In this document: positions 1 through 4,932 of the stretch, piece after piece
Position numbering within the stretch: position 1 is the stretch's first letter
Layout of the letters: each line of letters begins with the position of its first letter
Origin: Gammaproteobacteria bacterium
GTDB lineage: Bacteria; Pseudomonadota; Gammaproteobacteria; JAJDOJ01
NCBI GenBank assembly: GCA_027030565.1
Contig: JALVEU010000348.1
Location: 1 to 7,202 of the forward strand
Direction of reading: 5' to 3'
DNA length: 7,202 bases
Notes under the pieces: generated by a model
Database searches by the model: none
What the model saw: the letters and a program-made list of their open reading frames with translations, nothing else
Told to the model about the DNA's origin: nothing
Position numbers and translations under genes: made by a program

Positions 1-147
1 TTGTGGGGCCGCTGAGGCCTTGTTTATGTTTGGAACCAGGGGTGATGCATGTCGGAGATGGGAGACTGCGGGATCCTTCGGCGCGCACATACCCTTGGAT
101 GAGGTCGTCCCGTGCACCACAGAGACCTGAAGGCGCCTGCCAGCTTC

Positions 148-2328
148 ATGGACGTGAATCCGATCATCGGGCCTCTGAACGAGGCCCAGCGTGAGGCCGT
201 GACGGCACCGGCCCACGAGCCGGCCCTGGTGCTCGCCGGAGCCGGCAGCGGCAAGACGCGGGTGCTCGTGCATCGCATCGCCTGGCTGTGCGCGGTGGAG
301 GGGCTCTCGCCCTTCGGCATCCTGGCCGTGACCTTCACCAACAAGGCGGCCGCCGAGATGCGGGGCCGCACCGAGACCTTGCTCGGCTTGCCACCGGGGG
401 GCATGTGGGTGGGCACCTTTCACGGCATCGCCCACCGGCTGCTGCGTATGCATCACGCCGAGGCGGAGCTGCCCGAGACCTTCCAGATCCTGGACAGTGA
501 CGACCAGCTGCGGCTGATCCGTCGCACCCTGCGGGCGCTGGCCCTGGACGAGAAGCAGTGGATTCCGCGCCAGGTGCAGTGGTTCATCAATGCCCGCAAG
601 GACGAGGGGTTGCGCCCCGGGGCCATCGCCGACACCGGCGACTATGCCCGGCAGCAGCTCGTGCGAATCTATGCGGCCTACGAGGAGATCTGCCGGCAGT
701 CCGGCCTGGTGGACTTCGCCGAGCTCCTGTTGCGTAGCGTGGAGTTGCTGCGCGACCATCCCGAGCTGCTCAGCCACTACCGGCGGCGTTTTCGCCACGT
801 CCTGGTGGACGAGTTCCAGGACACCAACGCATTGCAATACCAGTGGCTGCAGCTGCTCTCGGGCGGTGAAGTGCCGGTGTTCGCGGTGGGCGACGACGAC
901 CAGTCCATCTATGGGTGGCGGGGTGCCCGGGTGGAGCACATCCAGGCCTTCCCTCGAGACTTTCCCCGCTGCCGGATCTACCGGCTGGAACAGAACTACC
1001 GCTCCACCGCCACCATCTTGAAGGCGGCCAACCACCTCATTCGATTCAACGCCGACCGCATGGGCAAGTCCCTGTGGACCGAGGGGGAGGAAGGGCCACC
1101 GATTCTGCTCTACGGGGCCTTCAACGAACGCGACGAGGCCCGGTTCGTCGTGGAACGCATCCAGCAACTGGTGGCCGACGAAGGCCTGCGGCGGGCGGAC
1201 GTGGCGGTGCTGTATCGGTCCAACGCGCAGTCCCGCCTGTTCGAGGAACGGCTGATGGAGCAGGGCATTCCCTATCGCGTCTACGGGGGTTTGCGCTTCT
1301 TCGAGCGTCTGGAGATCAAAGACGCACTGGCCTATCTGCGCCTCAGCGTCAATCGGCACGACGATGCCTCCTTCGAACGCGTGGTCAACCAGCCCACCCG
1401 CGGGATCGGCGAACGCACCCTGCAAACGATCCGCGACACCGCCCGCGAACGGGGCGTGAGCCTGTGGACGGCAGCGGAGCTGCTCCGGGAGACCGGCGGG
1501 CTCCCCACCCGGGCGGGCAACGCGCTGCACCGGTTCATCGAACTGGTCGAGGCCATGGCCGAGGCCCGGGAGGGGCTGCCCCTGTTCGAGCAGGTGGCCC
1601 GCGTGATCGAACTCAGCGGACTGCAAGACCACTACCTGAAGGAAGGCGAGGCGGGGCGTACCCGCGTGGAGAACCTCGAGGAGCTCGTCAACGCCGCACG
1701 CGGCTTCGACTTCGATCCCCAGATCCACGGCGAGATGAGCGACGTGGACGCCTTTCTCGCGCACGCGGCCCTGGAGGCGGGCGAAGGGCAGGGGGGCCGC
1801 TGGGAGGACTGCGTGCAGCTGATGACCCTACATGCCGCCAAGGGACTGGAATTCCCGGTGGTGTTCATCACCGGCCTGGAGGAGGGTCTGTTTCCCAACG
1901 CCCGTTCTCTGGACGAGCCGGGACGCCTGGAAGAGGAGCGGCGCCTGTGCTACGTGGGCCTGACCCGTGCGCAGCGCCGCCTGATCCTCAGCTACGCGCA
2001 GAGTCGGCGGATCTACGGGCGGGACCACGTGACCGAGCCTTCGCGCTTCCTGGACGAGCTGCCATCGGAGCTGATCCAGGACTTGCGCCCGCCCGTACAG
2101 GTGCGGCCGCTGGGCCGGTCCACCGGCACGACAGCGCACAGTAACCGCCTCCGGGGCACCGAGAGCGCGTTCCGCATCGGCGAGCGTGTCCGCCATCAGG
2201 GATTCGGCGAGGGTGTGATCGTCGACTGTGAAGGGCAGGGTGCCAGTGCCCGAGTGCAGGTGCGTTTCGACGGGGTCGGCAGCAAATGGCTGGTCCTGGA
2301 ATACGCCGGGCTGCAACGGGTGGGGTGA
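148..2328 (+). CDS. uvrD: DNA helicase II, UvrD (superfamily 1A, 3'-5')
   Basis: ATP-driven 3'-5' DNA helicase of the cytoplasm. In the family it removes the incised oligonucleotide and UvrC in nucleotide excision repair, unwinds the nicked strand in mismatch repair, and strips proteins such as RecA from DNA. The 726-residue protein matches E. coli UvrD (720 aa) from end to end. All helicase motifs are visible: Q motif (LNEAQREAV, 10-18), Walker A (AGAGSGKT, 30-37), Walker B (DEFQD, 221-225), motif III (GDDDQSIYGWRG, 248-259), motif IV (QNYRS, 282-286), motif V (LHAAKGLEF, 561-569) and motif VI (YVGLTRA, 602-608). A C-terminal Tudor-like module covers about 675-726; in E. coli this module contacts RNA polymerase. 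I chose ATG 148 because the protein then begins MDVNPI, matching the E. coli start MDVS. An in-frame GTG at 112 would add 12 residues with no family support. The Shine-Dalgarno sequence is weak (AAGG at 130-133). No LexA box was seen upstream. The reading frame is intact. Confidence 0.97.
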   Translation: MDVNPIIGPLNEAQREAVTAPAHEPALVLAGAGSGKTRVLVHRIAWLCAVEGLSPFGILAVTFTNKAAAEMRGRTETLLGLPPGGMWVGTFHGIAHRLLRMHHAEAELPETFQILDSDDQLRLIRRTLRALALDEKQWIPRQVQWFINARKDEGLRPGAIADTGDYARQQLVRIYAAYEEICRQSGLVDFAELLLRSVELLRDHPELLSHYRRRFRHVLVDEFQDTNALQYQWLQLLSGGEVPVFAVGDDDQSIYGWRGARVEHIQAFPRDFPRCRIYRLEQNYRSTATILKAANHLIRFNADRMGKSLWTEGEEGPPILLYGAFNERDEARFVVERIQQLVADEGLRRADVAVLYRSNAQSRLFEERLMEQGIPYRVYGGLRFFERLEIKDALAYLRLSVNRHDDASFERVVNQPTRGIGERTLQTIRDTARERGVSLWTAAELLRETGGLPTRAGNALHRFIELVEAMAEAREGLPLFEQVARVIELSGLQDHYLKEGEAGRTRVENLEELVNAARGFDFDPQIHGEMSDVDAFLAHAALEAGEGQGGRWEDCVQLMTLHAAKGLEFPVVFITGLEEGLFPNARSLDEPGRLEEERRLCYVGLTRAQRRLILSYAQSRRIYGRDHVTEPSRFLDELPSELIQDLRPPVQVRPLGRSTGTTAHSNRLRGTESAFRIGERVRHQGFGEGVIVDCEGQGASARVQVRFDGVGSKWLVLEYAGLQRVG

Positions 2329-2377
2329 ACAACGCCGGCTCGCTGTGGGAACGCGGAGGATACGAACACAATTCACC

Positions 2378-2511
2378 TCGAGGTCACGAAAGAGGGGGCC
2401 GAGAAGAAACGGCCGGGGCCATGAACCAGGCATGCGGGAGTGGTCGAAACCGTATTTTCGTGCATCCGATCGCTCGGCCGCCTGTCGAATGGCGTTTTCT
2501 TCGTGACTCGA
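2378..2511. repeat. imperfect inverted repeat in the uvrD / TRAP-protein gap
   Basis: The left arm TCGAGGTCACGAA (2378-2390) and right arm TTCGTGACTCGA (2500-2511) are reverse complements except for one extra G in the left arm. The arms are 109 bases apart, too far for an ordinary terminator hairpin. The right arm ends 25 bases before the ATG of the TRAP binding protein. The arms could be paired binding sites for a regulator of that gene, or a chance match. The rest of the 208-base gap shows no convincing -35/-10 pair, terminator or small gene. Confidence 0.35.
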
Positions 2512-2536
2512 ACGATCACCAACCGGGGGCAGTGCA

Positions 2537-3649
2537 ATGAAACGACGTGATTTCCTCAAGACCGCAGCAGTGGGATCGGTCACGGCCGGTGGGGTGCTGA
2601 CCGGCTGTGCCAGGGAGCAGGGAGGCCAAGGCGGCGCACCGGCGGTGCAGACCCAGAAAACCCGTGTCTGGAAGATGGTCACCACCTGGCCCAAGAACTT
2701 TCCGGGACTGGGGACAGGGGCGGAATTCCTGGCCAAAGCCATCACCGAGATGTCGGGCGGACGGCTGCAGGTGAAGGTCTATGGTGCCGGTGAGCTGGTG
2801 CCGGCCTTCGAGATCTTCGATGCCGTCTCCAGAGGGGCCGCCCAGATGGGCCATGGCGCGGCTTACTACTGGAAGGGCAAGAATCCGGCCCTACAGTTCT
2901 TCTCCACCGTGCCGTTCGGCATGACCGCCGATGAAATGAACGGCTGGCTCTATCACGACGGCGGCATGGCGCTCTGGGAGGAGGCCTATGCCGAGTATGG
3001 ACTGGTGCCCATGGCCGCCGGCAACACCGGGGTGCAGATGGCCGGCTGGTTCAATCGCGAAATCAACGCACTCTCGGACCTCCAGGGACTCAAGATGCGG
3101 ATCCCCGGATTGGGCGGTGAGGTGCTTCGGCGGGCGGGCGGCACACCGGTCAACCTACCGGGCGGGGAGCTGTTCACGGCCCTACAGACCGGCACCATCG
3201 ATGCCACGGAATGGGTGGGCCCGTACAACGACCTGGCCTTCGGCCTCTACAAGGCGGCCAAGTACTATTACTATCCCGGCTGGCACGAGCCGGGCACCAC
3301 GCTGGAGTGTTTCGTCAACAAGGCGGCCTTCGACTCCCTGCCCACTGACCTGCAGCGCATCGTGCGCGTGGCGGCCCGTGCCGCCAACCTGGATATGCTC
3401 TCCGAGTACATGGCGCGCAACAACGATGCCCTGGATACCCTGGTCAACCAACATCACGTGGTGTTGCGTCGTCTGCCGAACGATGTGCTCGCCGAGTTGC
3501 GCAGGCTCTCTGCCGAAGTCGTGGCCGAGGAGGCGGGCAAGAGCGCTCAGGCGCGAAAGATCTACGATTCCTACCGTACGTTCCTCGCCAAGGTGGCGCG
3601 CTGGGATGACATCTCCGAGCGCACCTATCTCGACATTCGTAAAGGGTAG
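2537..3649 (+). CDS. TRAP transporter substrate-binding lipoprotein, DctP/TakP-like
   Basis: Predicted periplasmic receptor that captures a small carboxylate for a tripartite (TRAP) sodium-driven transporter. It has 370 residues. The N-terminus carries a twin-arginine motif (RRDFLK, 3-8), a short hydrophobic stretch and a lipobox (LTGC, 21-24), so it is probably exported folded by Tat and lipid-anchored at Cys24. The mature part has the DctP fold signature: Arg188 in LKMRIPG fits the conserved carboxylate-binding Arg, and Gln167 plus the Glu225-Trp226 pair in EWVGPYND match, in order and near-identical spacing, the ligand and sodium site known from TakP, a 2-oxo acid binder. A lactate, pyruvate or other 2-oxo/hydroxy acid ligand is therefore plausible but not shown. 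ATG 2537 is chosen because it gives a complete Tat signal; GGGGG at 2525-2529 is a modest ribosome site. No dctQ or dctM membrane gene lies nearby: uvrD is upstream and a response regulator downstream, both unrelated. Confidence 0.92.
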   Translation: MKRRDFLKTAAVGSVTAGGVLTGCAREQGGQGGAPAVQTQKTRVWKMVTTWPKNFPGLGTGAEFLAKAITEMSGGRLQVKVYGAGELVPAFEIFDAVSRGAAQMGHGAAYYWKGKNPALQFFSTVPFGMTADEMNGWLYHDGGMALWEEAYAEYGLVPMAAGNTGVQMAGWFNREINALSDLQGLKMRIPGLGGEVLRRAGGTPVNLPGGELFTALQTGTIDATEWVGPYNDLAFGLYKAAKYYYYPGWHEPGTTLECFVNKAAFDSLPTDLQRIVRVAARAANLDMLSEYMARNNDALDTLVNQHHVVLRRLPNDVLAELRRLSAEVVAEEAGKSAQARKIYDSYRTFLAKVARWDDISERTYLDIRKG

Positions 3650-3762
3650 CCTTTTCGCGACAGACGGCCGGCTGCGGGTGTGAAACTGTGCAACGCCCGC
3701 TAGCAGGGCCCATTGTTCATCATTAGACTTGAAACCATCGCACGCTGGTTCTGTTCTCCGTC

Positions 3763-3831
3763 ATGGAAGGGATTGATTCGGGCGCCGCACGGAAATTCGC
3801 CCCCAAGGGACCGGAAGGGATCGCGGGAGGG
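3763..3831 (+). promoter_or_regulatory. GGA-rich leader of the rpfG-like gene, possible CsrA/RsmA target
   Basis: Seven GGA triplets fall between 3765 and 3828, five of them in the form ANGGA (starting at 3763, 3768, 3789, 3806 and 3816). The ANGGA at 3789-3793 sits in the 13-base loop of a 5-bp hairpin (GGGCG 3780-3784 pairing with CGCCC 3798-3802). The last GGA is part of the Shine-Dalgarno sequence. CsrA/RsmA proteins repress translation by binding such motifs in loops and over the ribosome site, and cyclic-di-GMP enzymes are common targets. The motif pattern is seen directly; the regulation is inferred. If translation really began at ATG 3763 this stretch would be coding. Confidence 0.35.
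3825..3831 (+). promoter_or_regulatory. Shine-Dalgarno sequence deciding the rpfG-like start
   Basis: GGGAGGG lies 6 bases before ATG 3838, an ideal position. The longer in-frame alternative, ATG 3763, is preceded by pyrimidine-rich sequence with no ribosome site. This favours 3838 as the start. Confidence 0.75.
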
Positions 3832-3837
3832 CACGGC

Positions 3838-4932
3838 ATGGGGCCATCGACGGCCGATGCGGGGCAGACCGTATTCATCGTGGACGACCAGTCGACCGGG
3901 CGCCGCATCCTGGAGCGCATGGTGCAACGCATCGACCCCTCCCTGGTGATCCACTGCTTCTCCGACGCGTTGCAGGCCCTCTCGGCCGCGGCCGAACGTG
4001 CACCCGACCTGATTCTCACCGACTACAAGATGCCCGACTTGGACGGTGTGGCCTTCATTCGCCGTCTGCGGGCACTGCGCGACTGTTCCGACGTGCCGGT
4101 GATCGTGATCACCGTCGTCGAGGATCCAAGCGTCAAATACCGGGCGCTGGAAGCGGGCGCGACCGAGTTTCTGGTGCGCCCCGTGGATCAGTACGAGTGC
4201 CTGGTGCGTTGTCGCAATCTGCTGACCCTCCGGCGCCAGCAGCGCGTGATCCGCAACCACGCGGCCTGGCTGGAGGAACAGGTCCGGGCTGCCACCAGAC
4301 AGGTGCTCGAGCGCGAGCGCGAAACACTGCTGCGTCTGGCCAAGGCCGGCGAATACCGTGACGAGGAGACGGGCAACCACGTGCTGCGTATGGCCCGCTA
4401 CGCACGACTGATCGCGGAGGAGCTGCAGCTCGCACCGAAGCAGTGCGAAGAGATCGAATTCGCCGCGCCCATGCACGACATCGGCAAGATCGGGGTCCCG
4501 GATCACATCCTGCTCAAGCCGGGGAAGCTGGACCCGGAGGAATGGGAGGTCATGAAACAGCACACCACGATCGGGCATGAGATCCTGAAGGACAGTCCTT
4601 CGCGCTACCTGCAGCTCGGTGCCGAGATCGCGCTCTACCATCACGAACGCCTGGATGGAAAAGGTTACCCACACGGCTTGCAAGGAAACGAGATCCCTTT
4701 GTCCGCCCGGATCGTCGCGGTTGGCGATGTGTTCGACGCACTGACCAGCGTACGCCCATACAAAGCTCGATGGGGACCGGAACGCGCGTGGGAACACCTA
4801 GCCGAAGTAGCAGGTCGACACTTAGATCCCGATTGCGTCGCGGCATTCATGGCTCGAAAGGAGGATGTTTGTCGCATCATGCGGGAACTTGGCGATTCTG
4901 AAATTGCAATCAAGGGGAATTCCCGTTCGTGA
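3838..4932 (+). CDS. rpfG: RpfG-like response regulator, HD-GYP cyclic-di-GMP phosphodiesterase
   Basis: Cytoplasmic two-component regulator whose output domain hydrolyses the second messenger cyclic-di-GMP, lowering its level when the partner kinase signals. The 364-residue protein resembles Xanthomonas RpfG in order and length. It has a receiver (about 10-125) with acidic residues Asp16-Asp17, phospho-acceptor Asp62 (TDYKMP) and Thr92. A charged helical linker follows (about 130-165). The HD-GYP domain has His181, the His213-Asp214 pair (MHDIGKIG), His242, His268-His269, the GYP motif (276-278) and Asp297, so the metal and catalytic residues look complete. One oddity is that the conserved receiver Lys is Arg114 (LVRPVD). 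An alternative ATG at 3763 would add 25 residues without a ribosome site. The gene overlaps the following RpfC-like kinase by 4 bases, marking a cognate pair. G+C drops near its 3' end. The gene symbol rests on similarity and pairing; a DSF role is not shown. Confidence 0.9.
   Translation: MGPSTADAGQTVFIVDDQSTGRRILERMVQRIDPSLVIHCFSDALQALSAAAERAPDLILTDYKMPDLDGVAFIRRLRALRDCSDVPVIVITVVEDPSVKYRALEAGATEFLVRPVDQYECLVRCRNLLTLRRQQRVIRNHAAWLEEQVRAATRQVLERERETLLRLAKAGEYRDEETGNHVLRMARYARLIAEELQLAPKQCEEIEFAAPMHDIGKIGVPDHILLKPGKLDPEEWEVMKQHTTIGHEILKDSPSRYLQLGAEIALYHHERLDGKGYPHGLQGNEIPLSARIVAVGDVFDALTSVRPYKARWGPERAWEHLAEVAGRHLDPDCVAAFMARKEDVCRIMRELGDSEIAIKGNSRS
4912..4918 (+). promoter_or_regulatory. ribosome site for the rpfC-like gene inside the rpfG-like end
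   Basis: AAGGGGA lies 10 bases before GTG 4929, within the last codons of the preceding gene. With the GTGA start/stop overlap (4929-4932) it supports a GTG start and translational coupling of regulator and kinase. Confidence 0.6.

Noticed and set aside
1..111. Possible end of an upstream gene at the left edge
   Set aside because: The short open frames here show no recognisable protein sequence or start signals, so no partial gene is supported.
127..143. Possible LexA (SOS) box before uvrD, CTG...CAG
   Set aside because: The spacing is 11 bases instead of 10 and the AT-rich core is missing, so it does not fit the proteobacterial LexA consensus.
915..2144. Open frame of 409 codons in another + frame inside uvrD
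   Set aside because: The protein is Arg/Gly/Pro-rich, typical of a shifted GC-rich frame, while the uvrD frame carries every helicase motif.
1828..2745. Open frame of 305 codons on the - strand crossing the uvrD end and the following gap
   Set aside because: It covers the conserved helicase motifs V and VI and the TRAP protein signal peptide on the other strand, and it shows no motif of its own.
3703..3717. Possible terminator hairpin after the TRAP protein gene (GCCC...GGGC)
   Set aside because: The stem is only 4 bp with a 7-base loop and no T-run follows.
3729..3757. Possible promoter TTGAAA-N17-TGTTCT before the rpfG-like gene
   Set aside because: The -35 is fair and the spacing right, but the -10 matches only 3 of 6 bases. 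It is too weak to list as a feature.
3700..4797. Long open frame (365 codons) on the - strand opposite the rpfG-like gene
   Set aside because: It is antisense to a clear HD-GYP response regulator and its translation has no recognisable domain. Long antisense frames are expected in GC-rich coding DNA.
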